Shown here: in pieces, positions 49,023-62,735 of the stretch | Layout of the letters: each line of letters starts with the position of its first letter | Position numbering within the stretch: position 1 is the first letter of the stretch | Origin: Chionis minor | Lineage: Eukaryota; Chordata; Aves; Charadriiformes; Chionididae | Length of the DNA stretch: 64,000 nt | Direction: 5' to 3' | Assembly (NCBI GenBank): GCA_013398295.1 | Contig: VZSF01007302.1 | Span: 186,001 to 250,000 of the forward strand | Program-made: the position numbers and the translations under genes | Notes under the pieces: generated by a model | What the model saw: the letters and a program-made list of their open reading frames with translations, nothing else | What the model was told of the DNA's origin: nothing | Database searches by the model: none

Positions 49023-51717
49023 TCTTTCCCTTTTCCCTTCCTTGTTCCTTCTATTTCACAGGAGGAATTTGGGGAAAGAATTGCACATCTTTTCCTTCCT
49101 TTTCCCAGGATCAAAATACCATGCACATTCTGAGTCAGCAGTGCTGGCCAGAAGTTCATGAGCAAACCCAAGGATCTCCCTTTCTCCATCCTCATCCTCC
49201 CTTGCCGAGAAACTAAAAAAAACCCAAACAATAGGACATGCAGTTCCTGCTGCCTTGCTTTTCCAGTAATGGAAGAAGCCATGAAGTTCAGCAGACAGTG
49301 CAGGGTTGTCTGCACTTTCTAAATCTCTTCAGCATCCTGCAGAGGAGATCAAGAGGAGATCAAGATCTGACCCCTTGTAATCTCCAACAAAAGAAAGGGC
49401 ACATCTTAAGTGTCTAATGAAGTAGAAATATGAAGAACTTTGAGGAAAAAAATAGGGCTTAGTAAGGGATCAGGTAGTTGATATTTAAGGTGTTATTATG
49501 CATGCAAGTTACTCTGCACTTCTACTTTTGAAGGTAAGTAAAACTGAATTATCTCATTTTTGCCATGGTGAGTAGAGTACATACAGATATTTTTCTACCA
49601 CTTAACAGACTGAGTAGTTAATAACTTCTTATAGCACTGTAACTTGCTCGTCTGTCTGAAGATTATTTAGCTGACTGTTCTTCAGTTTTATTTTGCTGAG
49701 GAAAAATCAATATGTACAATCTGTCAGGAGTCCAAATTATTACACTTATTCAATTGCATATATTATTGAGTAGGCATTTTCCTGTAATGAAGTTCTTGGC
49801 TTAAGTTTGTAAGGTATATTATAAAGTAATGGATGTAGCTCAGAATAAGATGAAACAAGAAATGAAATTGTACAGTTGGGCAATTTTAGTCACTGGCTAC
49901 CTATGTGAGGATATGAATGCTTGGGGAAGTCTCATAGGAAAAAACATTCCACGGTAAAGAATAGGCTAAGAAGACTCTCTTGAGTCTTTGATCTAACAAC
50001 ACTTGATCCATGACTAGAGCTTTCCAAGTGATTCTACAATACACGTGGATACCAAAAGGAGTGATTCTAAGTATACAAAATGTGGTATGACAGAATGTTC
50101 CTCCAGAAGGTAATATACTGATGAAAAAGAAGTGATTCTTAAGAACGTATAGAAAATCTTCCAGTTGAAGTTATTAGCAAAAAGCCATTGGTATTGGTTC
50201 TAACCCCTTATTGTTCCCATCACATTTACTGTTCTCCCGCTAGTGGTCTAAGTACAGGCAACCATTCCCATTCACAAAGCAAGCAAATGTGCTTGCCAGA
50301 GTGGGATTCAACTGACTAATTGTCAACATCTACATTTGAATAGCCCTCAAAATGTTTGTAGCAATATATAGAAACAGGCAATTCTAGAGAAGTCTCTCAT
50401 CTGAAAGCAGATATTTGAAAAAGGACTGATGAGTCATTCCCTCAAAAAGCCAAATTTTGTCCATTGACTGTGAAGGCAGCTTCTGGACAATAGCTGAGAT
50501 AAAAATATCTGTGGCATAGAAATCTCAGGTTCCATGAGAAAAACTCCATGCTGTCTTTATGCAACCCTCTCCCCTTCCCCCACCTGATATTGTTCTCATC
50601 TTCATTTCAAGGTACAGAAAAATAACCAAGGAAGTTCAAACAATGCCACCTTCAAAGGAAGCTCACAGAAGTCCCATTATATCCCCAAAAACAAGGCCCA
50701 GGTTCACTCCCTGGGCTGTGCCACTGCTAAGCCTGTTAAATCTACCTTTAATGAGAGATGGAATGAAGGACTGAAGAGAAACAAGGCAGAAATGGAAGGA
50801 CACTGCATGATACTTTGATCACTGCCATTGTCATCTCGTGCAGATGATGGACTTGGTGACCACAGTCTCCATGGGTAAGTAAAAGGGGGAGTCTGGGCAA
50901 GGTTCTCTGCAGCAGGTCCCAGGCTGGAGCACTGTTCTCAGTTCACAGTTCTATTGGAAAAGCTTTGTGCGTTCCTCAAATTCATAGCTCTGTCAGTTGA
51001 GGAAAAAACAGTGTAATGCACTGTGTCTCTGTTCTAGCCTCTCTGTTCCTTTTTGTGCTTTTTCTCAACAGAGAGCCAGAAGAAGGAGCAAGGATCCTGA
51101 TTATCATTACCAGCAACAAGAACCTCACTACATATGGGGAGCTATTGCGGGGTAGAATGGGAATCAGCAGGTATCCTTCGTTGTAGCAGGGTGATAAAAT
51201 GTATCCGTAACACAATCAATAATTCTATTTTCAGTCTGTATTGGTAGCTCCTTTATATTCACTGGCCGTACTTTAGGAATTCATTAGCAACAGAAGCCCA
51301 AACCTGAGGAATTCCAGAAAGGATCAACATTTGCATTTTGTCTTTATTAACTGTTAGCGTATGTACCGGTATCTTTTACATCCTTCTAGGCTTTCATAAG
51401 CTGAAGCAGAGATCATAAATTATTGCTGTCTTGTCCTGTCCTTGCCTTTGGGTAAATCCACTAATACAACCAAACCCTGTGGATTTGTGTGTACAGTAAT
51501 CCTGCAGTTTCTCTGTTAAAAACAACTGAACATATCTCCGTTAGTGCTCAGACTACTTAACATTAGTGTTTTCCTTTTCTCTGTCTCTACAGTTGATGTA
51601 AAAAGATAGGCATTTTTTCATAGGTTGGTTAACATCCTTCAGCAAACAAACCTTCCTTTGTTTTTTTAGAGGTCTCTCTTAGGAAACATGACTGGTTCTC
51701 TGCCTATCTCCATCAAG

Positions 51718-51908
51718 AATCATAGACTCATAGAATAGTTTGGGTTGGAAGGGGCCTTTAAAGGCCATCTAGCCCAACTCCTCTGCAATAAACAAGGACA
51801 TCAAGTTGCCCAGAGCCCCATCCAACTTGACCTGGAGTGTTTCCAGGGATGGTGCATCTACCACCTCTCTGGGCAACCTGGGTCAGTGTTTCACCACCTT
51901 GATTTGGT
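51718..51908 (-). mobile_element. CR1 LINE 3' end fragment
   Basis: The plus strand reads AATCATAGACTCATAGAATA, GTTTGGGTTGGAAGGGGCCT, TTAAAGGCCATCTAGCCCAA, TGCCCAGAGCCCCATCCAAC, then TTCCAGGGATGGTGCATCTA and CCACCTCTCTGGGCAACCTG. This is the reverse complement of a CR1 3' end. About 190 bp remain, 5'-truncated. It belongs to a different subfamily from the 45.7 kb copy (different text just inside the tail). Confidence 0.88.
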
Positions 51909-53015
51909 GAGTCTTTTAGGTTCCGGCTAAGAAATTTAAATATATATGTGTCTGTATAAGAATGAGGTGGCCTTCAGCTGCCTCAGTGCATGTCATCAGG
52001 GTCACCTGAGCTACTACCTGACATCCTGCTTCTACTGCAGTTTTGTTACTCATATAAGTCTGTGCCACATCCTCCAGCCCTGTGTGGGTCACATGACATC
52101 TCAAATGGCACTGGATATCTGTCTGTGTACAACAAACCTCTTTCCCCAGTGTCTCAGCTTACACTATAGTCCATAAAGTCAATATATTTACTGAAGCCAT
52201 GGAAGTAATTCCAGTGATAAAAGGAAGATGTCTGTGCCTAATGACTCGCACTCGGAAGTCTTCTGGTTTTCATCATCGATTTTTGAGGGAACCTGGGTGA
52301 CTAGCTTAAACTACACATGAAATTTTTAGGTAGCTACCTCGGCTATTTCCACTGTAAGGATTTAATTTATTTTCACAAAGTTAGGTTTGTAGTGCAATTT
52401 GAGATCCTTCAGGGAATTAAGTTGCCGGTCCAGACAGACACAGACCTTCTGTAGGCCCCATGTCAAAACGTTTTGATACCCTAAGGAGTCTAGAGACACT
52501 TGCTGTTTATATGCACCTGAATCTCATCCCAAAAATCTCCACGGTAATTCCCTGATTCTCTTGCTTCAGGAGCTTATTCGACACTAGAATGCAATTTATG
52601 TTGAAAGTCTAGGGTTCATTTAAGATTTCCCTGAAATGTAATGTCTGCCAGTGCAGAGAAATTCAAAGTCAATCAGTGGTATCTTAATCCATGTTCCATC
52701 CCTAGAAATAAAGACACTAGAAACCAGTCAACTAGAAATCAATTGATTCCAGCAAGAATCAAATTCACACTCTTACTGCTTTGTTTTTCTCAGTGAGACT
52801 AACAATCTAAAGAAGCAATAAAGACATTTTTTGTCAGAAAATACAGCAGACAGAATATGCCGTGGGAATAGGAACAAAAGAACATTTTCTCAGAATTATC
52901 TTTTAAAAGAATATCCAGTTGTCTGACACCTGACTCACTCATTTTACAGAAATACATTTTTAGGACCTTCATGAAGACGGTTTACATGCAAGAAAACATT
53001 TCAATTTAAACATAT

Positions 53016-53449
53016 TGAGGGGTCTAGAGAACAAGTCTTACGAGGAGCGGCTGAGAGAGTTGGGATTGTTTAGCCTGGAGAAGAGAAGGTTGAGGGGAGA
53101 CCTTATCACTCTCTACAACCACCTGAAAGGAGGTTATAACGAGGTGGGAGTCAATCTCTTCTCTGAAGTAACAAGCGACAGGACAAGAGGAAATGGCCTC
53201 AAGTTGTGCCAGGGGAGGTTAGGTTGAATATTAGGAAAAACTTCTTTACCGAAAGGGTTATCAAGCATTGGAACAGGCTGCCCAGGGAGGTGGTGGAATC
53301 GCCATCCCTGGAGGTATTTAAAAGACGGGCAGACGTGGTGCTGAGGGACATGGGTTAGGGGTGGTTTTGGCAGTGTAGGTTTATGGTTGGACTCGATGAT
53401 CTTGAAGGTCTCTTCCAACCCAAGTGATTCTATGATTCTATGATTCTAT
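53016..53449 (+). mobile_element. CR1 LINE 3' fragment with clean octamer tail
   Basis: A well-kept 3' end of CR1 of about 434 bp. It starts at GGTCTAGAGAACAAGTCTTA and contains GTTTAGCCTGGAGAAGAGAA, GGACAAGAGGAAATGGCCTC, AAGCATTGGAACAGGCTGCC, the GACTCGATGATCTTGAAGG block and a tail of ATTCTATG units ending at 53449. Its ORF2 remnant is open from 53015 to about 53227 and then shifts frame (one base missing near GGGGAGGTTAGGTTG). It is the least decayed copy here together with that at 45.7 kb. Confidence 0.93.
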
Positions 53450-56400
53450 ATCTACTTCTACAGAAGACTGCATCAGCTACGCAATGGGATACAGCACAAG
53501 CGCACAGTTTAAAAGGAGCTGCAAGGATCTGGTGAAAATCATACTAAAATCATAGATGGTCACTCAGTTATATCTCAGATTACATGGTAATAGTCTTTTG
53601 GGGATTTTTTTATGCCATGGTACTATACTATAGATATTAAAAAGCTACATGATTGTAAATTGTCACAGCTTCCAGCTGTGCATGACTCTGAAGATATTGA
53701 CACATCACAGCAGAGCAGGAAAGACCACCAATCATTTCATCACATAAGTTTTACTGCTATTAATTGCTCATTTGTTGACTGCAGTGACCTGGTATACCAC
53801 GCTTACAATTACCTGTAATGCTCACAATGGCAGCTTGGGGCAAATGAACAAACACAATCCCTCTGCCCCATAGATAAAATCTGTTGCAAATGCATCTACT
53901 GCACTTTGCATTTGAAAATGGCCATTACAAAAGAAAAATAAATGCAAAAAACCAAAGACAAGTAAATCAATATATGAGGCAAACCCTCACTTACAAAGAG
54001 TCTCTGCATACACTCTAAAGAAGCCATCCCTATTTACTCTAGATGAAGCTTCTCATTGCATGGTATGTATGCCATGGAGCAGAAGGTAGGACTGAGCTTC
54101 TTGATACTATTTAACGCTGGACAAAAACAGAGAGGTGGAGTAGCTTAATGAGCTATCATCTGTAACCATAGAAACAAGGAACTCACAAGTGGAACTGTGT
54201 AAATAATTGATATTTTGTTTCAGCGGTTAAACAAAAAAAAATGAAAAAACCCTCATTCTGTTCAATTAAGATTTTTCCCATCTTTTTAACTGTCATAAAA
54301 TACAGAGAGTTGGACAGGCAGATAGGAAATTTTATTTCTAGCTTTTTATTTTTAATTTTAACTTTTTTTTTAATTTTTAACCCCTATTAAATTTAATTAG
54401 CAATATTTCTGCAACAATGTTCTGTCATGGAATGCCAATACATTTTTATTTTCCAAATCTGTTAATTGTTACTCTGTTTCAACCTGAATTATTAAAAAAA
54501 TTAACCTGAACCTGCATTTTTCAATGACTGGGTTTCTTGCAGAAAAATACGTTTGTTCAGTCCTGCTCTGAGAAACTAAGTTTAAACTAACTCCACCTTT
54601 TATTTTCTGTTAACATATGTTCCCCGGTTATTAAAGAAGGACTTCCTGGCAATTCCGGAGATTACAAAAGTAATAGCTTTGAGAGAACCAGGTAGGAATT
54701 ATAACAATGAATATGTTATGGGATGGGAATAGTAGGTCATACACATGCTTTGCAGTTAATGGTGTTTTAGATGTTAAATTCCAGTCCTTTTCCTTGCCTT
54801 CATTTCCCATCTGAATGGAAGTTCAGAAAATATTGAGAAGATGACTAAACTTAGATATATTAGCAGGGCTTGCAACGGAGGCAGTCCTCATTTAAACCAC
54901 CAAGATGTTGCTGAGTGTGTCGGCAGAATGTGTTCATGCTGCCCAAGGAGATAATAGAAATTTCTGCTCCATTACAGCAATTTTTGCATCTTGACTCTGA
55001 GTCATCTTAACTGACCATTCCCAGGCTGATGATCACCTCAACTAAGTTTTAACTGTCTTAGAGAGTCCATGTAGCTTAACTTGCTCTCCAGCTTCCCTCT
55101 TGAGTCAGCAGAGAGAAAAAGGTCATCCCAGCGAATAACTTATCCCACAAGAGTTTGAAAGCAATAGCTCTAAGGAAGAACCCACAACTCTTCAGCAGCT
55201 ACTTGGGCTTAGTTTAAACCAAACAACTGAGGTGTTACTAAAATCAAGAGACAAATCGCATCCCTGGAGACAATACAGTAGATAGGAACCAGTAGGATTT
55301 GGGGTTAAGACTCTTAGGACAGAGTCTAAAGTATCCATGTCTATCACATGTGCTGTAGAAAATCCATGGTGGAATACTGCTCTGGTGCTGCGTGATGCAC
55401 CTATCGCCCTACACACTCCCCCAATTTGCCATGGCTTAACACTATACTGTAGGTGGCACATGGCACTAGAGAGAAAGGCATAGGATGTTAAGGAGACATT
55501 TTCCTGACACTGAAACACAGAGGATTACCAAAGACCCTGCGTTCCCTCATGAAGAATGGTACAGGGATCCCCAATCGAATGGCAACCCAGCTAGATCTGG
55601 AAACAAAACCTGCAGGATTGCACAGGCGCAGCACTGCCATGCAGCAAATTATTTCTGCTCCCAGGACCAATGTCTCAGCTGAGAGGTACAATGCCAAATG
55701 GCATTACTGTCATTAATATGTACATCTTCATATCACATCTAGGGGACAATGTGAATGGGGCTTTAATCCCTGTTACCAGGAATATTTCACCACTAAAATT
55801 ATTGTTGTTATACTATTTGTCTTCCCAGGTAGACTGTATATATAAGTATAGCTTGGCTGTATATTACTGAGGGATGAGAAAGAAATAGGCTCGAGGCTTT
55901 TCCTAGGACTAGGAATATACCAGTGGTTCAATCGTTGGAGGTTTGTCCCGACTCCAGCCACTATTGGCAAAAAACTTTTCTGTAGAAAATTCCAGAGCAG
56001 TTTGTCTGTGACACAGCACTGACTCCTTCCCCTGCCACAGGTGATCCTGAACTTTTTCAGTGACAATGTGCTTCCAGGCTTTCAGCTTCACTAGTGTGAC
56101 TGAGTTCACAGTAGGCTCCCAAAATCTCTTTTAGCTGCTGCTGCTCTATTTGAGAACAAGATTCTTTATAGAACCTGCAGCTTGGTTGGTGCCTGGATTG
56201 TGAAGATTTTCTTCATTCCAATACTTCTTCATTGTTATCAATGGGATTCATACCACCTAACTTCAGACTTCCTTAATGATTGCTTTATTACTCAATGGAG
56301 AGAAATGGGCACTTGTCACACAATATTCTCAGCACAAGATGAATGTCTGAAATAGGGCAAGTTTAAGTCCTGTAAGTACTTCTAAGTGTAAGTGACTTCT

Positions 56401-59400
56401 AAGTACTTATTTTGATCTATTCACTATAAAACCAGTCTAAATAACTGGCATTAATAAAGGCCTCTCTTTTCTCTACTACCATATTTAGATGACATGAATC
56501 CATCCATTATATCTGATGAACAGACTTCTAAAAAGCATGTTTATAAACTCAGAAGCACTCAGCAAAGAGCTAAAGACTGAGTCAATGCTTGGCAAACAGA
56601 GATTAGTGAAGCTCTTTTTCTTGCCTTTGCCTGAGAAAAAGTAAAACTTGATCACTGCTCTGGTATGGAGTATTGTACTGGTGCCTTGTTCAGATAGAGA
56701 CCCTTACAGCATAGATGTCGGAAACGAGCATGGATCCTAACCCTGGTATCACATGGTACCTAACTTCTACCTTGAAATTCTTGCTTGTTTCCACCATCTC
56801 TAACATGAGGTTAGTAGAAGACTGCATTTTATGCAGTCACATGGATAGATCTATCAGCACAAAAAAGCATCTTTCACCAAAGGCAGATGTATTCAGGCAG
56901 ATCAAAGCTATCTAGGTCAGCATCCTGGCACAAATAGGAGCCAAGTAGGAAACATTTAGATGTAGGGACATTTTTTAACAATATCTTCCAAGGAATTCAA
57001 TAGCTTTTAAAAGCTGAGTGTGAGAAGAACAATCCTTGTCCCATTGTTCTTGTGCACAGCTGCATCAATAAGGGAGACATATGGACATATACACAGGCAC
57101 ACAATGAAGTAATGTCTTCCCAGTGTTGTCAAGGGAAATAAGAGCGGATAATTAAAAGGCTCTGAAAGAACAGGAGGCTGATGAGACACCCAATAAAAAT
57201 CTAAAACTAAAAAAGCCTGCTCCACCATCATATGAAGATGGAAACATTTTTCAAAGTCTACTGTGATTTTCCACTTGCATTACCACTATTACCTTCTAAT
57301 TACCATCGCCTACCCCCTTGGCACCCTTACTATTTTTTTTCCTGTTGATTTACAGGGTAAATTGCTGATAAGATTTCTCTTAACAAAGATCATTGTAGAT
57401 ATCGCATCCCTGCAAATACTTATTTCATTTAAATTACTGGCAATGCTACTGCCCTTCAATGTTTTTCAGAGGAAGGACAGGTGGAATGGGACTAGCTAAC
57501 TAAGATAACAAGTTGAAGATTAATTTGACAGTGAGTCATGAACCATATAATTACCATTGTGTCCTTATCACTTCTATTTCTATTCAAATTCTTGTGCTGT
57601 GTTCACTATTATGATACCTTGGCTCATTCCAGACAAGTGCATTTAAGGCACTATAAACATTAAATCAGAGGCCTAAATATAAAGATCACTCAAGGAACTC
57701 CTCCACCATTTGAGAGAGCGATGTTCAGGAAGAAACCCAGAATATCAAATTCCGACACTGGAAAGCAAGACGTGTAACAGGCTGATAAAAGTGTATCATG
57801 TCAATCTACAGCTGGAAAAATGTTTTACGCTTCCTTAGCAAGGGTCTTTCCATCATGGAATTTCTCTGAGCGGCACATTTCCTGGCTGCGATCTGGTGCC
57901 CTCATGGGCAGTATCAGATGCAACTGGTCAGTAGATCCCAGTTCAAGTCAGACAAATGTGCAAGGCCCTTGGAGTTACAACTAGGTGAGATACAAGTCTA
58001 CCTGGAAGCAGAAGACAGCTGCGATATTCTCTCTGTTAGTGCCTGCATGGAGCAAGTGTGAATGTGTAGGCTTGCTAAGCAGCTGCCTGTATTTTGAGGT
58101 CACCACTCAAGGAAGCACTGACTGCAAAACTTGCTCACACAAGTATAAGTAGATCTACTACAGTTAAGTACATGGATGATATGAAGAAGACACCTACGTA
58201 TCAAAACACCCCATAGTAAAAATCAGGGTCCAGATTTTTGGGGGTAATCCAGAGCTCTAGAAAGACCTAGTCAGTATAACAGAGCCAGATGTTAAGGATT
58301 GGACTTGTCTGCTAAAATGCAGACATCTACAGTGTAAATATATATAGCTGAGGTGGTCACCCTTACTTCCATATATCTCTGTAGAGGAAAAAGGGAATCA
58401 TCTCATCTACTTTGAGGATGAAATAAATTATGTCTCAGACTCTACTTATTAGAAATTCAGAGCTACAAAATGAGCAAGGTGACTCACTCATTTCTAGTGT
58501 AGATGCATTTGCAGGCATCAACATTTAATTAGATGAATCCCATGCTAAGTGTACATGACCCAGGAAACTGTCATTCAGCATCTGAGTAAGTCCTGTGCCA
58601 TTCATTCCTAGCCACAGGGTTGGGAACAGGTCAACAGAGCCCGGATAGGAAAAAATCAAAATGAAAAAGGGTGCACACAGATCAGCAGTAAGCTTTATCA
58701 ATTCTTATCAGGCAGAAGGCCCTTGAGGACTGCTGACAGCTAGAAGAGGATCCAACAGGAACTAAGGCAGCTCTACACTACAACAGGGACAAAAACTCAA
58801 ACAAGGGACATCCGAAATACTGATGTAACAAATAGGCTGTCTCCACTGCTTGGAGAAGTTGAGTATGAAGTAATCGTTCCGCTCCCTCTTTTCTTTTTTG
58901 CATTTGGCTTTCGTTATTTTACTTTATCGCTTTAGTTCCATCTCTAGAGCAAAAAAGTCAGGTTCTGGGCCTTGTTGAGATTTCATTTTCTTCAAATTCT
59001 ATTTTTCATTCAGCCTGTAAGTGACAGTTGAAAAGGGATGAACACACAGGGTCAGCACGTGTTCCTTGTTTCTTCTTACATAAAGGCTCCCGAAGAATTT
59101 AAAGCATTTAAGAGGAAGAAGCCATCGTAAAAACCATGGGGGGAAAAAAATATATCTGAAGGCAATCATTGTCTCTGAAGCATTATAGGCATTACACAGC
59201 AGCAGCAGGAGTGAAAACAGTATTGTGTAGAATAAAACAGTAATGAATATAACATCTGGGCATGAGAGGTAGAGGGGGAGGGAAAGGGGAAAATATCAGA
59301 GCACTAAGTTAGGGCTGGATGCTTTCCGTAATACAGTGCCAGCCTTGCTCTTCAAGCCCTGTGGTTGCAGTTGCAGCATCAACATTGTGTTTGTGTTGGA

Positions 59401-60881
59401 CCTCACCCAGAGGAGCTCTGGGGAACCATTTAGTTTATATCTGCGTTCACAGAGGCTGAACACAGCAAGGGAAGAAAGCAAAGGCAGGAAAGTTGAACTA
59501 CTGCAAAATGTAGGAAACCATAAGATGTTCTTCCTCTTTTTACTTCAAAGTGCATTCTTTTCCACGCAGTACTTTTAGGCAGGAGCAATAATCAGTGTAG
59601 AAGACAAGGTCTCTAAACAATAGCAGAGAACCTACTATTGCCATGATTATTTTTTGCACCATGTGGGTACCTTGGAGTAGGAGTCATGATCTGTAACATT
59701 ATTGTTCTAGCTACTGTAGAAATACAGATCACAAAGACTGGCCATGTCCCAGATTCAAGTTTTATACATGACCATTTGACTTTGCATCACCTGCAACAGA
59801 ATGTGGAGTGACCTTGTTTACAGAGCTTAGTGTGGTTCGTCTGATTTGGAGGCCTCTTTTTAAGCCACGATAACTTGAACATGTGCCTGAGCCTTTACAA
59901 ATGCTAAAATCTCACAATCCCATTTTGTACCCTGCAGCCCCTCTGAGGATAAATAAATTCTCAGAAAATGTATATATTGAATTTTTCTATGGAAATTTGC
60001 ATGCAGAAGTAGTTAAAAGGGGGAAGAGGTAGTTTTATGCTTCCCCTTGCTCTTGAATAAACAGACATTTACTCACTAGCTAAGAGGGATTTCTTCCTTC
60101 TTTCAGCTGTTGCTGACAAGCAAGGGAGTTATTTCCTATGTTTTTCTTTCTTTGAAGGGAAACAAGCTAATAACATATTTCTCCACTACCTGCCATCATT
60201 AGCAAGTCTTACTGCTACAGAAGAATAACAGAACCCAAATGTTGGGCAATTTTCACTTCTCCCAAGTGAAAAATAGGTTGTCTGCAGCAGGTGAAAATTG
60301 GGAGGAATCAACACACTGCAAATCTGACTGCAGTTACTACTTCTTCAGGGAGTTTCCTGATGAAACTTCTCCAAATAATGCTCAATAACTTAACCTAAAA
60401 GCCAGGCTCACTTGTGGCGAATAGTGCTCCATTCCAGTAACAGATCAGTGGCAAAAGTGTTTTTGGAGAAAACAGATACTTGTGGTATCTTCCCAAATAC
60501 TGCAGAATGTGAATTCACCATATGTGGAGCTTCCCGTGTTTGTAGACCTCTTGTTAGTAAGCAGTAATAAGGCATCATTCAAAACAGGATGAGTAGTATC
60601 TCAGCAACATTGAGCAAACAGCAAGAAAGTGGTAGAGCTCTGCTGATGTCCCATCCTTTAAATATGGGGATATGATTTTGTTGGGAATGAGGGTGGTAGG
60701 ATATAGCTTGAAATAAGTATCATGTAATGAAAGGTGAGTGTGGAAGGTCAGGACTTAACAGGGACAGAGTGGAGTGTTATAGTCCCAGAGGTGAAATGAA
60801 ATGTATGTAAAAAATGTCTAAAATAGTTTAAAACACGTAGACAGAAAGAACAACAAACAGGATCCATGAATAAAATGGCTT

Positions 60882-60901
60882 TAAAAAAAAAAAAAAAAAA
60901 A
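60882..60901. repeat. Poly-A run
   Basis: About 20 uninterrupted A in the 27.8 kb intron. No processed-gene body is recognisable on either side. Confidence 0.9.
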
Positions 60902-61294
60902 GAGCCAGGATTCTTCACTGGAAAATAAATGTCTCTGAGGGGATGGGACTGCTTTACCCAAAGCCACGTAAACTGTGCAACTTGTTGCCACAGGATGTAG
61001 TGAACAACTAAAAGACCCACAGAGAGCCTGGGAAAATCTTTACAGTGATTCAATACACAAATATTGGGGGAGCAGAATAAAGAGCAGCTGGGTTTTACTG
61101 CTGAGCTAGTGCTTGAAAGGACTCAGTCCCGTCCTGCCTGAATGGGTGACACATTTTAATCACATTGAGATGCAAAAGTCTTTCCAATGGCTCTGGACCT
61201 CCTCTATCTCTGAGCTGTTCTCTTTAAATTTGGACCAGTCAGGGAGGAGGAGTTCGATCTGAATAGTCTCCCAAATACAAGGGTTATTCTGGAT

Positions 61295-61362
61295 TTAAAT
61301 GATAAAGAACAAACTAGCTGGTCAAATGGTCTCTTTTGACCTGGGAAAATCTATGAATCCTG
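61295..61362 (+). mobile_element. Possible old CR1/LINE 3' remnant
   Basis: TTTAAATGATAAAGAAC, then GGTCTCTTTTGACCTGGGAA and AATCTATGAATCCTGAA, recalls a decayed CR1 3' end (the ATGATCT...GGTCTCTTCTGACCT...ATTCTATGATTCTG pattern). It is short and has no supporting upstream body, so the call is weak. Confidence 0.3.
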
Positions 61363-62287
61363 AAATCCAAATAATAGTCATTACATAATCACAAGAAGTA
61401 GGGCTTTTGGTCAGCTTCTGATGTCATTCTAGGGGTAGGGGAAGAGAAACAGGTTTTTTCCCTTTTGTCCTTGCTTATGCCAGCTTCCGGACCAGGGAAG
61501 AATTAGGAAGCTCTTCTGTAATGCACAAAGAGGTTCTCAAAAACACACCCCTATGGCTGAAATGAACTGCCTGAATTACATACTTTCCTCAGTTCCTCCA
61601 AACCACACAGCTCATTTGCCCAAAGCTGGAAGCAGAACAAAAATGAGCTTATGTATGACAGGAATAGCAAGACTCTGATGGAAATGATCCTAGCAGCTCA
61701 AATGCAGGAATGGGTTGCTTCAGAGGATGCTCTGGTAATGCAGAGATCTGTACCATGCCCTCCCTTGCATCTGGGCTAAAATACATGGTGAGGAAAAGGG
61801 AAGAGAAATCTCATATCTTTTATCACACACGCAATGTGTTTTATCTGCTTTTCTCTGCAGTTTTACCAATTCTAGTCACAGTAGAAGCAGTTTGGACAGG
61901 ACTCAGGAAATAGACCCTGATTTCCAATTAGTTTCTTCTTCATTCTTTGCCCTTCTCTCACTGGTGCTGGCCATAGGCAGCTCCTGCTGAGGTCAGTGGG
62001 AAATGAGACAGGATATTAAACTATTAATTTTTTCTTTGATTGCTGCCTCAGTTTCTTATCTCAGCAATAGCACAAGCATTCTTTATCAAGATTACAGTCA
62101 TCACAATGTTAATCCCTGCAAAGGTCTTCAGATCATGTGAGAAAGAGGTACAATTATTACTGAGCTGCTGGGGGGGAATGAGCTGTTGCAGAAGAGACCA
62201 GTGATGCACTTAGTCTTATGTCAATAGCTCTTGCTACCTGCACCAGCAGAAGACATAAACATTATCAAGGCCTTTCCAGGCACATAG

Positions 62288-62331
62288 TTTCTTTTTTCCT
62301 TTCTTCTTTCTTTCCTTTTTTCTTTCCACCC
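62288..62331. repeat. Pyrimidine-only tract (CTTT/TTCC)n
   Basis: About 44 bases of nearly pure C and T (TTTCTTTTTTCCTTTCTTCT, TTCTTTCCTTTTTTC), followed by a C-rich CCACCCACCCCACCC stretch. It lies about 300 bases to the left of the first ectodomain exon, inside the 27.8 kb intron. Confidence 0.8.
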
Positions 62332-62629
62332 ACCCCACCCTCTCATCCCACCTCAATACCTAATTTTGTAGGTATATGTAACTGCACCACCTAAAGCACA
62401 GAAGCAAATTCCTGACCTCTGACAATCACCAGCAGTTGCTCTGGCACATCCCCGTTGATTGATTTTTTTTGCCCTTACAATGTTTCTCTAAGCTCATTCA
62501 GCTGCAGTGACAGCACCTCTTACCTTAAAACGTTTGCATTGACATTGCTGAATACCCCTGCAGCCATGAGAAGAAAGGTTTAGAAACCATTATTTCAACG
62601 TACATGGTCCATCCCAAGCTGAAACCCAC

Positions 62630-62735
62630 CTGGAGAAGAGTCATTGAGAGGGTTCAGGGCAGCTGCTCTCCGTATCTTCTCCAGACATGTCTCTTGCTCC
62701 TTTTTAATGATGCAGTTGGAATGGGTTGCTGTAAC
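62630..62735 (-). CDS. ADCYAP1R1: PAC1 receptor exon: start of mature ectodomain
   Basis: This exon encodes the first part of the extracellular hormone-binding domain of the PACAP receptor. Read on the minus strand, a good acceptor (pyrimidine-rich, ATTTCAG) is followed by [17 protein letters not shown] and, later, NDSSPG, closely matching the start of mature vertebrate PAC1. It carries the first two of the six conserved ectodomain cysteines and an N-D-S glycosylation sequon. The donor is CCAG|GTGGGT, leaving phase 1. A second AG seven bases further in would end the exon at 62728 (99 bp), give phase 1 at both ends and code A-T-H-S, exactly the spacing of the mammalian protein; which acceptor is used cannot be decided without the upstream exon. 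The signal peptide is not in this exon and was not found to its right. Identity is very secure; the acceptor is the only doubt. Confidence 0.93.

Larger units (their letters stand above)
34843..62629 (-). other. ADCYAP1R1: Intron of about 27.8 kb in the ectodomain
   Basis: The largest intron. It holds CR1 copies at 45747, 48815, 51718 and 53016, the hairpin pair at 47515-47661, the AC and AAACC repeats and several homopolymer runs. The longest open frame (39714-40148, 144 codons) has no recognisable domain and is taken as chance. Confidence 0.88.

Noticed and set aside
48941..49315. 124-codon open frame on the minus strand
   Set aside because: It is partly antisense to the CR1 fragment at 48815-49022 and partly pyrimidine-rich DNA; no protein similarity seen.
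60748..61053. Minus-strand frame starting upstream of a poly-T run, considered as a processed pseudogene
   Set aside because: The protein has no recognisable family and the homopolymer lies inside the frame, not at the end of a gene body.
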